Assembly: GCA_001600615.1 (NCBI GenBank)
Contig: BCKK01000004.1
Span: forward strand, 1,571,369-1,635,368
DNA: 64,000 bases
Direction of reading: 5' to 3'
DNA from: Dioszegia crocea
Taxonomy: Eukaryota; Basidiomycota; Tremellomycetes; Tremellales; Bulleribasidiaceae
In this document: in pieces, positions 54,489-64,000 of the stretch
How positions within the stretch are numbered: the first letter of the stretch is position 1
Layout: each line of letters starts with the position of its first letter
Translations under genes and position numbers: made by a program
Notes under the pieces: model-generated
The model's database searches: none
Seen by the model: only the letters and a program-made list of their open reading frames with translations
Told to the model about the DNA's origin: nothing

Positions 54489-57400
54489 ATGGCTTCCTCA
54501 TCGACAGCAGCAGCAGAGGCAGCTTGGGTAGAGCCCACAAAGCTCGATAAGCCTAGCAAGTACGTACTCTTTCCCTTCTCGCCGCTGAGAGCGATCACTC
54601 TGCTGATGCCTTTCTAGAGACGCAGACTTGAAGGTCAGTAGCTGATGCATTCATATTCCCTAGTATCGGACACACAGCTGAACTCCACAGCAAGCATGGG
54701 CGTTCCTCAGAATCGGTGTCGAGCACATCATGACTCGGTAAGTCGACCTTATCACACGACTAGGGTCATCATGAGTACTTGGCTGATCCTCGCCAGTCTC
54801 CATATGGGAATGTCGTACTCTTACTACATTCTGCTCTATACTGCGATCTACGATTTCTGTACTCAGAACCGTCCCCACACTTCGGCGTTCGGCGCTGGAC
54901 ATCGCGGAGGTGCCAGTCTGCAGGGAGCGGATCTGTACAGGAGTCTGCACGCCTACCTGTCTGATCATTGTCTGAAGATGCGGGAGGTCAGTTATGGCCC
55001 GACATCGCTTCTCATGACGGTGCATAAAACCTCCGAGCTGACTGTAACAGGAAGGCGAGAAGTTGTCTGACTTGGAATTGCTCAAATTCTACGCCAAGCA
55101 GTGGGACCGATACACTACCGGTGCGATGTACGTCAACAAGATGTTCAACTATCTCAATAAGCATTGGGTGAAGCGGGAGAAGGATGAGGGGAGGAAGGAA
55201 GTCTACACCGTTTACACAGTCAGTTGAGAGCGGAACATTTCCCGGTAGAATGAAGCTGACCCATAGCTTGCCCTCGTAGCATGGAAGCAGAACTTCTTCA
55301 AGCACTTGAGCTCAGCAAACGGCATGTCTCGATTGACTCAGGCGCTATTGAAGCAGATTGAGCTGCAGAGGAATGGAGAGGAAGTGGACTCGGGATTGCT
55401 CAAGCGGGTCATTGACAGTTACGGTGAGCTGAAACATCCCGGTCGTAATTGGGCAGCAGCTCACAATCAGTGTCTCTCGGTCTGGACGAGGCCGACGCTC
55501 AGCGATTCAACCTCGAAGTTTACAAGGAGCACTTCCAGACGCACTTCATCAACTCGACTGCCGCGTACTACAAGGCTGAATCTGCCGATTTCGTCGCCAA
55601 TAACTCTGTCAGCGATTACATGAAGAAGGCCGAAGATAGACTGCAGGAGGAGGCTGATCGAGTCAACTTGTACTTGAACGATGCTACTCGGAAAGAGGTC
55701 AGTCACCGATTTCGTGTCCCTCGAATACAGAGCTGACAGTTTTAGCTCAAGGAGACATGCGAAAAGACCCTCATCGCCGTGCATGCGCAAGTCATGTGTG
55801 AGGAATTCCAACCATTGCTCGATGCCGACAAGAACGAGGGTGAGCTATGATGTTCCGTACCTGAAGAAAAAGCTGACCTTTCCAGACCTCACCCGGATGT
55901 ACAGTCTTCTTATGCGTATACCGAACGGACTCGAGGCGCTCCGTAAGCAATTCGAGGAGCACGTCAAGCGATCTGGACGGGCGGGCGTCGAGAAGATTAT
56001 GCCTACGCCCGGAGCTGAGGAGGGAGCCAAGGCGGAACAACTCGTCAGTTACCTGATTGCTCGCCTGCCCTTTCAAAGCTGTAGCTGACCGTCCAGGACC
56101 CGAAGGCATATGTTGAGGCGTTATTGGAGGTCCATTCCAAGTACTCTGATGTGGTCAACGGGCCATTCCGCGCCGAGTTGGGATTCAACGCCAGTCTCGA
56201 TAGGGTAAGTTGTATCCGCAAGAACGGAGATGGCTCAACTGACACATTAGGCATGTCGCGAGTTCTGCAATGTGAACCCGGCCGCTGCAACTTCTACCCG
56301 CTCACCCGAACTTCTCGCTTCATACGCGGATCAACTCCTCAGGAAGAACAACAAGGATATGGATGCCGATGCCCTAGAACTTGCCCTGAACCAAGTCGTA
56401 CGTTGCCTTTCAGTATAGACTAGGACAATGCGCTGATGGACTAGATGGTCATTTTCAACTTCATCACCGATAAGGATGTGTTCCAGAAATTCTACACGAA
56501 GAAATTGTCGGCTAGATTGGTTAATGGGTCTTCGGCTTCGGAGGATAGCGAGAGTTCAATGATTTCGAAATTGACGGCAAGCTGTGGATTTGAATACACT
56601 GCCAAGTTGACCAGAATGTTTACGGGTGAGTAAGGACTACGACGGGAACATGGGAAGGGGCTGACGGGTTAGATATCGCTTTGAGTAAAGATCTCACTTC
56701 GAGGTTCTTGGAGAAGGAGCGTGCGTCGGGTAGTGTTTCTGATGGTGAGTTGTTCTTATCCAAACCTTCGAGCGGTCGAATTCAGCTGACATGCTAAGTC
56801 GACTTCACCGTCATGGTTCTCGGTACCAATTTCTGGCCCTTGACACCACACGGAACCGAATTTAGTGTCCCCCGACAGATTCAAGCGACATACGATAAAT
56901 TCGGGAAATACTACAATGATGCTCACTCGTATGTCCCTCCTGGGCACCCTTAGTGGCCACCGCTGACGATAGTAGGGGTCGAAAACTTACCTGGTTATGG
57001 CAACACTCTAAGAATGAACTCAAGACTTCATACCTTAACCAAAAGTACATCTTCATGACGTCGTCTTACCAAATGGCGATTTTGGTACAGTATAACGATG
57101 GCGATTCGCACTCGTATGCCGATCTCGCGACGGCGACTAAGATGAATGAGAGCTTGTTGAAGCCTATGCTGCAGCATTTGGTTAAGACTAAGGTGTTGTT
57201 GCAGGATGGAGATGATTATGATTTGAACTTGAGTGAGTTTTGGTCTAGGCGCGAGTTGGGAATAAAGAGCTGGGTGATCATTGGGGCTGGGAGGGTAATT
57301 GGAGTTGGACTTGGTGAATCTTGGCCGGCGGGCGGAACAGGGCTGTGAAGGGGAAGACATTGGGCCAATGCTGATTTACAGACTTCAAATCCAAAAAGAT

Positions 57401-57923
57401 CAGAGTACCCCTCAACCAGCCCATGAAGGCTGAGCAGAAGCAGGAGTCTAACGAGGTGCTGGCGAGTGTTGAGGAGGATAGGACGTATGTCTACCAGGCG
57501 ACAGTGGTCCGGATCATGAAGTCTAGAAAGGTACGTCTTGGGCTGGGCTGGGTTGGGTTGGGTTGGGTTGGGTTGGGTCAGGCTGGATTGGGTATGGGGT
57601 GATGGCCTTGTGACATGACATCTGAGACGATGTACAGTCGGGTATCTGAGAACTCGGCCGGTATCGCGAGGGATTCCATACAAGTCCCAAAGCTGACCCC
57701 TCTAGACCATGAAGCACCAAGCCCTCATCCAAGAAGTCACCTCCAACATCTCTACGAAATTCACACCCAAGATTCCCGAAATCAAGAAGGCTATCGACCA
57801 CGTTATTGAGAAGGAATACCTGGAACGAGCAGAGGGATCAAAAGATACATAGTGAGTTATACAGGGAATTCTTCTGACGCGCTATCTGCTTTGGGCTGAT
57901 ATGATAGCAACTATCTCGCCTAG
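54489..57923 (+). CDS. CDC53: Cullin 1 / Cdc53, scaffold of SCF ubiquitin ligase
   Basis: Cdc53 holds Skp1-F-box proteins at its N-terminus and the RING protein Rbx1 at its C-terminus. The gene has many short introns. It starts at 54489 ([19 protein letters not shown]) and its last exon is 57908-57923, ending the protein ...TYNYLA. N-terminal repeats include [17 protein letters not shown] and [20 protein letters not shown]. The cullin homology domain contains [38 protein letters not shown] and the winged-helix region. The neddylation site is the Lys of VVRIMKSRK, at an exon end (about 57532), followed by [11 protein letters not shown]. The intron right after it carries GGGTT repeats. A diverged copy of the last two coding blocks lies at 58541-59146. 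Confidence 0.95.
57550..57578 (+). repeat. GGGTT pentamer repeat in a CDC53 intron
   Basis: Five tandem GGGTT units plus a partial unit lie within the CDC53 intron that follows the neddylation-site exon, flanked by GGGCT units. The G-rich strand is the sense strand. The unit is not the usual fungal TTAGGG telomere repeat, so a local slippage origin is more likely than a telomere relic. Confidence 0.85.
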
Positions 57924-58540
57924 ACTTCGGATGGTTCCCTTTTTCTTCTCAATTTCCTGTTTTCCGGTGGTTTTTCGTTTATCGGCTTTTCGATCATGTA
58001 TATTCTATCATTCTATTTGGCTACGCTCAGATTAGAGAACAAACTACTGATGTGGGCAAATGTGGGTCTGCATCCTTTCTACAGCAGACCGGGTTCTCTG
58101 GCCTGGGAATGGCCAATGCGACGCAATCCTGTCTAAAGGCTCAAAAGCAATCTATGACAATAGTCTTCGTATCAAAGATTGAACCTTCTGGGATCGTGTC
58201 CTATAATTGCCATAACACGACTGCACGCCATAGTGGATCAAGCAATCAAGGTCGAAGTCAAGCAGTACTGCGATGGCCGGTCCCCCGGAACCTTGCAAGA
58301 TACATTTATAACTGAATTTCAAAGGACGACCGTACCTCTGTCATCCAACCTCACCCATAGTCCCTCATTTCCACCTCTATAGTACAGGCTGCCGGACAGC
58401 CTCTTCACATATCGGACCATACATGCTGCACGCCTGCAAATCCTGCTCGATACCTAGCCTTACGCCGACGACTTTGCGCTTCAGAACGTGACGCCCACTT
58501 CGCCTTCGCCTTCGCAATCTCAATCCCGATCCCCGGGCCG
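57924..58540. other. Region between CDC53 and a cullin fragment
   Basis: This includes the CDC53 3' UTR and an unassigned 0.5 kb. If the cullin remnant at 58541-59146 came from a full gene, its missing 5' part is not here; nothing in this stretch resembles cullin sequence. Confidence 0.5.
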
Positions 58541-59146
58541 GGGCCTGCGTCGTGATTGCGCCGTCTGCTAGCTCTGCAGCTTTAGATGAGTTTGATAGGC
58601 ATTGGGTGTACGCTTCGACCGTTACGCGAATCATGAAGAAGAAGGGGGTACGTGTTGTTTTCTGCCTTCTTTCTCCTGGCGGCATTGGGGTGTTTTGAGT
58701 TCTGTCACTGGAAGCTGGGCGGTAGTGTTCGGAGTGTTTGATGAGTGGACTCGAGTCGGTCAGTGGAATGTATACGCTCCATGACTGGGATACAAAATCA
58801 TCACGAGAGACCCACCGCCGACCGCTAAGAATGCGCAAGTACTAACTCTACAGACGTTGAAACATCAAGACCTCGTACAACAAGTCACAGCGGCGATATC
58901 AACGACTTACTTCTTCCCCAGGCTACGCGAGATCAAAATTGCAGTCGAGGAGATGATCGAGAAGGAGTATATGGAGCGTGTGGAGGGGAAAGTGGACACG
59001 TAGTGAGTGGGGTTTGTGTCGATCTTTCGACTGTAGGCGCTATTCGTGGGCGGATACGGTCGTGAGGCTACACTGGTGGTGACATCTGCAGTCACGATGA
59101 GGCGTATGAAAGGAGGCGTGGGCAGATATGCGGTGTGACTTCCTGA
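58541..59146 (+). pseudogene. Remnant of a second cullin C-terminus (neddylation domain)
   Basis: The fragment has no start codon of its own. Exon A ends at 58647 with ALDEFDRHWVYASTVTRIMK and KKG; exon B is 58854-59002 (TLKHQDLVQQVTAAISTTYF, then LREIKIAVEEMIEKEYMERV). Both match the winged-helix and neddylation end of cullins, including the neddylation-site IMK context. Introns sit at the same two positions and phases as in CDC53: after RIMK..., and within the terminal TA codon. The nucleotide match to CDC53 is only around 60%, so it is an old copy. The last exon reads YHDEA and then runs on for 12 codons to a stop at 59144-59146, instead of ending like CDC53. It is most likely a pseudogene or a domain-only relic. 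Confidence 0.72.
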
Positions 59147-59517
59147 AGATTAAGGTGACCCCGATGCTGAGCGCTGATGGCTGTAGTCAATATCTACCAT
59201 AACATGTTATTATCTTGCTCATCTGAAACGACCGTTGTATGTGCATATAGAAACGGAGTATTCATATTGGACTGCACTAGATGTGCCGCTATCCCGGACT
59301 CATCTCCCCGTCGATGAGACTCAACTCAAGCATGTCCCCAACAGTTTCCCCACCAGCTGTATATCCTTTGTTCCCTCCCGCTCCATTGTCCTACTCTGAC
59401 CGATAGTGTATACACACCTCCATACCGACTCTATTTCGAAGTACCATCGTACCTCTCACTCTCCTCTGCACACGCAAATCGTACTTCACTCTTACCGCCT
59501 ACCGCTGCATCGTTGCC
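59147..59517. other. Short intergenic stretch, nothing recognised
   Basis: This lies between the cullin remnant and the next gene. Pyrimidine-rich sequence increases toward 59500, as expected of a leader. No feature seen. Confidence 0.45.
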
Positions 59518-60150
59518 ATGCACCCGACATACTCAGAAGAAGCGGTCCCAGTCGCCCACGCCCAAGCCAACCCGTCAATCCCTACCCCGTTAGACGCAGC
59601 CCGGACCGAGCTATCAAATCAGCAACGACATCATCAGCAAGATCGTTGGGCGCGGGGTTGTCAGGCTATCTTTGCGGGTTTTGTGGCTTCGGCGCATTTA
59701 CAGAATGTCAGTCTTGTCTGATGTGTGAACGTGTGGGAGTACAGTGGGTGACCGTGCTGAATATTGCATCAGATGCGCCCGACTATATCGGCATTTGGGG
59801 GTACGCCTCAATACGATATCATCTTGTCGACGTTGAGGTGCATTGGGACTGCCGATGCGGCCAAGGTCGACAAGGGATGGATGAAGGTATTGAATGACGT
59901 TTTGAAGAGGGAAGATAATGTGAGTGATAGCCGACCAGGCACGACCTGCGCAGGGTGAATGAGCTGATGTATACTTCAGAAATACACCTCGGCCACCAAT
60001 CCCACTGCGCCCAACAGTCCCATACCAGCCGATAAGGTGGAGGACCAAGAATGGAGATTGACGTCAAGGGGCAAGATGCTCTTCAGGACGAGAGAGGATG
60101 GGATGGTCGCTAGTCCGCAACATACGTTACCTAAGTGGTGGAATATGTAG
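59518..60150 (+). CDS. Hypothetical protein, 168 residues
   Basis: Not recognised. Exons 59518-59706, 59773-59919 and 59980-60150 join in phase (63, 49 and 57 codons including the stop). The first exon holds a Pro-rich start and a helical ARGCQAIFAGFVASAHLQN. The second contains TPQYDIILSTLRCIGTADAAKVDKGW, cut here as two overlapping pieces: TPQYDIILSTLR and CIGTADAAKVDKGWMKVLND. The C-terminus (EWRLTSRGKMLFRTREDGM, LPKWWNM) is moderately charged with an aromatic end. No signal peptide or membrane helix is visible. Standard splice sites support a real gene. Confidence 0.6.
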
Positions 60151-61330
60151 ACCAGTAGAAATAGTATGAGGATGAAGTCGCTGTGTAGATCAGTTCAGAT
60201 GGGAGGCCATTACGGGTGAACCAAAGGAGTTTCATGCGTGTGAGTAATTAGGGGAACTTTGACCATCTGGATGTCAAAGTGTAATCCCCAATCCTTCATC
60301 ATCAACACAAGCTGTTGGCCTATATATCTGTTGGCGCATGCGTGCCTCGTCCATTCCTCACGCGGAAGATATCGGATTCCCACTCTGACACCTTTCGGCC
60401 TTGTTCGGCCCTTACGCCATACCGTAAGGCCCCGGCTGACCGGCGCGGGGCCCGTTTTCGAATTCTGCGGGGAAGATGCTGAGGATGATTTCGATTCCTT
60501 GCTGTCGTTGTTGCATGGATTATCGAAGAGGTGGATGGTGCGATGCGAGGTATGGGAAATGTAGAGCGGCGGAGATCTAGAGTAGACAGGATGGAGAGAA
60601 AATCCCTCATTCTGCCAAGATACGCAGGCTCAGTTGGAGCGATACTATGACGGGTGCCGCTGATCAGGATTCGCGGGTCCAGTCTCAGTTTGGGATCGGC
60701 AAGGCTGCTACCGACTGACAGGTGCATCGAGGGAAAGGCATGTACCCGTATCAAGTTACCGTTGTCTTGGACTCTTGGAGCCTTTTGCCTTATCAAGGAT
60801 GGCCCAAAGATAAGAAGGGCGCACTGATAAGAAAGGCCAGACTTTCCACTTGGGGGTTTAAAGTTTTAGAACCATTCAGGGCAGTCAGGGGTCTCGGCTA
60901 TGACCGGAGTCCGGGTATGTCGTAATGAAGGGGTGAGCTCCAAGGGATTTACCCTGAATGACCCTGTGGCCAAGATCCGCCGAGGCTGGCCGGATCTTGC
61001 GGACAGGGGATTGATGCCGAGATTGTTGACCGGTCTTTAAATGGATCACCACATGGTGCGCTTTTAGACGTGCCAAGGGGGGAGAAGGATTCGAAATGGA
61101 AAGTGGAGAAAGGGGCAAGACGAGAGGGAGACGGAGACCGCTTATCATCTGATTTGAATTGCTACAAGTGGTAAATCGCTAGATTCAAAGCTCCAAATTG
61201 TTATAACAACTCCCGCCCTTTCGCCCCCTCCCTCCCTCTTCCTTCGACATCGCCATCTTACAGGCAATTGTACTTAGCCACCTTTGTACACCCCCTTCAT
61301 CCCCCTTCCTCCCTCACCCCACTCGACAAC
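60151..61330 (+). promoter_or_regulatory. Permease upstream region with GATA-type sites
   Basis: This 1.2-kb stretch has no supported gene. It contains a cluster of GATAAG/CTTATC hexamers: 60789-60794, 60809-60814 and 60826-60831, plus 61141-61146. GATAAG is bound by fungal nitrogen-regulation GATA factors, and the downstream gene is an amino-acid permease, so nitrogen control is a reasonable inference. The leader is pyrimidine-rich from about 61200. Confidence 0.5.
60789..60831 (+). promoter_or_regulatory. Triple GATAAG cluster
   Basis: CTTATC at 60789-60794 and GATAAG at 60809-60814 and 60826-60831 occur within 43 bp, about 500-540 bp upstream of the permease ATG. Clustered GATAAG pairs are typical of nitrogen-catabolite-repression promoters. 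Confidence 0.45.
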
Positions 61331-63263
61331 ATGTCGCGCTACGAAGCCGACCACGAGAAGCAGCTAGGTGGCTACGAGAGTAACCTGAACGGCGAGAAGG
61401 TCTATGCCGCCGATGACAACTCCAACCAGCATGTCGGCCCCGATGACCACGCTTTCCCCGAAGAGGAGGAGACGCACAGAAGTCTCAAGCCTAGACAAAT
61501 CAGTATGATTGCCATCGGTGGTGCTATTGGTGAGTTTTGGCAAATTTTGGACTTGCAGTGGCCACGCTGACTGATGATAGGTACCGGATTGGTTATCGGT
61601 TCCGGTACATCTCTCCGTCGATCTGGTCCTGCTTCGCTCTTCCTCGCCTATGTCATCATGGGTGCTGTGTGAGTCTTGCCGCCGCTCGCTGGTCATCTGT
61701 GCATACTGACTTTCCAGCTGTTTCTCCGTCATGATGGCCCTGGGTGAAATGTCCACCAAATACCCCTCAAAGAAGGGTTTCGCCGGTCACGCGACCCGTT
61801 GCGTCGACCCCGCCTTTGGTTTCGCTACCGCCCTCGTCTACCTCTGCAAATACCTCATCATCTCCCCTAACCAGATCGTCGCCGGTGCGCTCGTCATTCG
61901 ATTCTGGAACGCATCCGTCAACTCTGGCGCATGGTGTGCCATTTTCATTGCCTTTGTCATTGCCGTCAATTGCTTGGGTATCAAGTGGTTCGGTGAGATT
62001 GAGTAAGTCATTTATATTACCCTCCATTGGGCAAGGCTGACTGGGCAGATTCTGGCTGTCCGCCATCAAGATCATCACCCTTACCGGCCTGATCTTGCTC
62101 GGACTCATCATCGATCTCGGAGGTGTTCCAGGCCAGCAGCGAATCGGTTTCGCATACTGGATGGACGGCCGTGCCTTCAAGGCCTACAAGGTCGCGGGCG
62201 ATCTCGGCAAGTTCCTCGGCTTCGTTAACGCCCTCGTCCTCGCCCTCTTCGCCTACATGGGCACTGAGCTTATCGGTGTCACTGTTGGTGAGGCCAAGAA
62301 CCCCCGAAAGACCGTTCCCGCCGCCATCAAGAAGACATTCTACCGTATCCTCTTCTTCTACATTTGCGGTGTTCTCATCGTCGGTATGGTTGTCGACTCG
62401 AACGGCGCCCTTCTCTCTGCCGCCGTAGACAGGGGAACTTCAGGTGGTGCCGCCGCCTCCCCCTTCGTCGTTGCCATCCAGGCCGCCGGTATCTCTGTCC
62501 TCCCCCAGATCATCAACGCCTGCATCCTCCTCTTCACCATCTCCGCCGCCAACTCGGACCAGTACATTGCTACCCGAACCCTCTACGGTATGGCCAAGGA
62601 CGGAAACGCGCCCCGCATCTTCACCAAGTGCACTTCGCGCGGTGTCCCAATCTACGCCTTTGCCTTCACTGGCTTGTTCATGGGTTTGGCTTTCCTCTCT
62701 ACTTCCACCGACGCCTACGTGATCTTCGGGTAAGTCCTTTGTACAATCGTCCAGTTCTGCGCTGATAGACAGATACTTCGTCTCCACCGTCACCATCTTC
62801 GGATCCCTGACCTGGATTTCCATCCTTGCCTCCCACGTCGCCTTCATGCGCGGTATGAAGGCCCAGGGTATCTCCCGAGACACCCTTCCCTACAAGGCCG
62901 TAAGTCTATCCTCTAACCACCTCGGACCATACGCTGATCTTCTAGCCCTTCCAACCTTACGCAACCTACTTTGCCCTCTTCTTCACCTGCCTCCTCTCCT
63001 TCTTCAAGGGCTTTGACTCCTTCATGCTCTTCGACTACAAATCCTTCATCACCCACTACATTGGTATCCCCGTCTACGTATTCGGTTACGCCGGCTACAA
63101 GATTATCCGCAAGACATCTGCCATCTCCCCCTCCGAGATTGACTTCACCACCGGATCTCGCGAATTCAACGACGTTGATGACGACGAGGATGCGGAGGAG
63201 GACTACCAGTACAAGCAGATGTCTTTCGGTCAGAAGGTCGTGTACAAGATTAAGAACTGGTAA
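61331..63263 (+). CDS. Amino-acid permease (APC/YAT family)
   Basis: Plasma-membrane proton-coupled amino-acid uptake of the Gap1-like YAT family. Five introns; the start at 61331 (MSRYEADHEKQLGGY) follows a CT-rich leader. An acidic cytosolic N-terminus of about 50 residues leads to RQISMIAIGGAIGTGLVIGS, the diagnostic first helix with its substrate loop. Further signatures: MMALGEMSTKYPSKKGF, NALVLALFAYMGTELIGVTV and GEAKNPRKTVPAAIKKTFYR, SAANSDQYIATRTLYGMAKD and HVAFMRGMKAQG. About 12 membrane helices are expected. The C-terminal tail is acidic (DVDDDEDAEEDYQYKQ) and has Lys residues that could take ubiquitin. The exact substrates are unknown. Four GATAAG sites upstream suggest nitrogen control. 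Confidence 0.93.
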
Positions 63264-64000
63264 AGCTATTGTCTTACGAGGGGAGGGTTGGAGAATGAAG
63301 GCGTGTAAGGTGTCCTTAGTATATAATGACTCTGATCTAAGTGATCTTTGTCCTATCTTTTTCCTTCTCTATCTGGGACGTTAGTAGTTTGTGTCGGGAG
63401 TGTCGGTCTCGTTTGTATTCTCATGCAGATTTGAAGGCTTTCCTTTTGGTTTTGAAGTTTGGCTGCGCGTGAGGATCCTTCATTAGGTGGAGCGACGGTG
63501 GAGCGACAGTGGTCGTATCGGGACAAACTGCTCATGCATGTCTTCTCTCTCCAGTGTATGTATCACGCCCCAATATCGTATACATAGGCGACCGGATAAC
63601 TCTTCGCAGTGTACAGACTGACATGAATAGCAGCTCGCATCCCTAAACTGCCACGCCAAGACATTCATTCCAACGACGTCATCAAAATGCGGAGCGGCAG
63701 CGACGCGTTTTCCTATATTGCTGTTTTGGGTTGCTGCACCCGGGCCAGGCGGTTGCTCGCTGTCCCATGCCGGCATGCCCGTAAGTGGAGGGNGCATTTA
63801 ATGTCGCATAGTATTTGTCGCATATGCCTTCCGTCCCCTATGCATAGGTCTGTGAGGCTATGCATACATCATTGTTGCTGCTTTACAAAGTTACTGCAGC
63901 CACTGCTTGCTTTTTGCCCTGTTCCGGGTCAGTCATACGCCCAACGCGAGCTGTCGACCGCTATTGTAGAGCATTTAGTGTTTCGATGCGGGGCTCCAAA
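63264..64000. other. Right edge, nothing recognised
   Basis: This holds the permease 3' UTR and about 0.6 kb with no protein-like frame. CTATGCATA occurs twice (63838-63846 and 63859-63867). There is an N at about 63793. A gene may begin beyond the edge. Confidence 0.45.

Noticed and set aside
57550..57578. Interstitial telomere relic
   Set aside because: The unit is GGGTT, not the usual TTAGGG, and it sits wholly inside an intron of a conserved gene.
63838..63867. Repeated CTATGCATA near the right edge
   Set aside because: A nine-base repeat twice in 30 bp is too short to interpret without context beyond the edge.
1..64000. CRISPR array, insertion sequence or long transposon
   Set aside because: No regularly spaced repeats, transposase/reverse-transcriptase motifs or long terminal repeats were seen; repeats present are simple or local.

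Overview
The window is nuclear DNA of a basidiomycete fungus. Most genes are cut by many short introns (about 40-60 bp) with GTRNGT donors and CTRAY or GCTGAC/GCTGAT branch points. The gene set includes a fused ADE5,7, a DASH subunit, Opy2, Epl1 and CreC. The intron style and gene content look like Tremellomycetes (Cryptococcus/Kwoniella-like yeasts), but the species cannot be named from sequence alone. There are single N positions at about 21465 and 63793. For 21 of the 24 protein-coding models the exons were joined by hand and summed to an open frame divisible by three; the BEACH gene, CDC53 and the permease were joined only in part.

Layout: 0.5-5.5 kb, divergent ADE5,7 (-) and phosphoglucomutase (+). 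6.6-8.7 kb, OPY2 (+). 8.8-10.3 kb, an HExxH metallopeptidase-like gene (-) with a stray phosphoglucomutase fragment in its first intron. 10.7-12.7 kb, a zinc-finger-like disordered protein (-). 13.8-15.4 kb, a SYLF lipid-binding protein (+), convergent with the glycine cleavage H protein (-, 15.7-16.5 kb). 16.9-18.9 kb, divergent CWC15 (-) and SPC19 (+). 19.1-21.5 kb, CreC/WDR20-like WD40 protein (-). 22.3-23.5 kb, a micro-exon gene (+). 24.0-32.5 kb, a large BEACH-WD40-FYVE protein (+). 32.8-36.9 kb, an HAD hydrolase (+) facing two tandem phytanoyl-CoA dioxygenase-like genes (-).

Right half: EPL1 (38.2-42.1, -), FCF2 (42.6-44.5, -), a Pro/Ser-rich protein (45.7-48.1, +), ASA1 (48.3-49.8, -) divergent from SGF29 (50.0-51.4, +), a small orphan (51.7-52.3, +), TSR4 (52.5-54.0, -) divergent from CDC53 cullin (54.5-57.9, +), a startless fragment of a second cullin C-terminus (58.5-59.1, +), a hypothetical gene (59.5-60.2, +) and an amino-acid permease (61.3-63.3, +).

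Most genes are conserved housekeeping functions: purine synthesis, sugar-phosphate interconversion, splicing, mitosis, chromatin, ribosome assembly and protein turnover. EPL1 (NuA4), ASA1 (Tra1/ASTRA) and SGF29 (SAGA) are functionally related and lie within 13 kb. No mobile element, CRISPR array, tRNA or rRNA was recognised. The most unusual signals are the phosphoglucomutase fragment captured in an intron, a phosphoglucomutase start codon split by an intron, the cullin C-terminal remnant, a perfect 39-bp palindrome between convergent genes, and a shared GTGGGG motif upstream of both dioxygenase paralogues.
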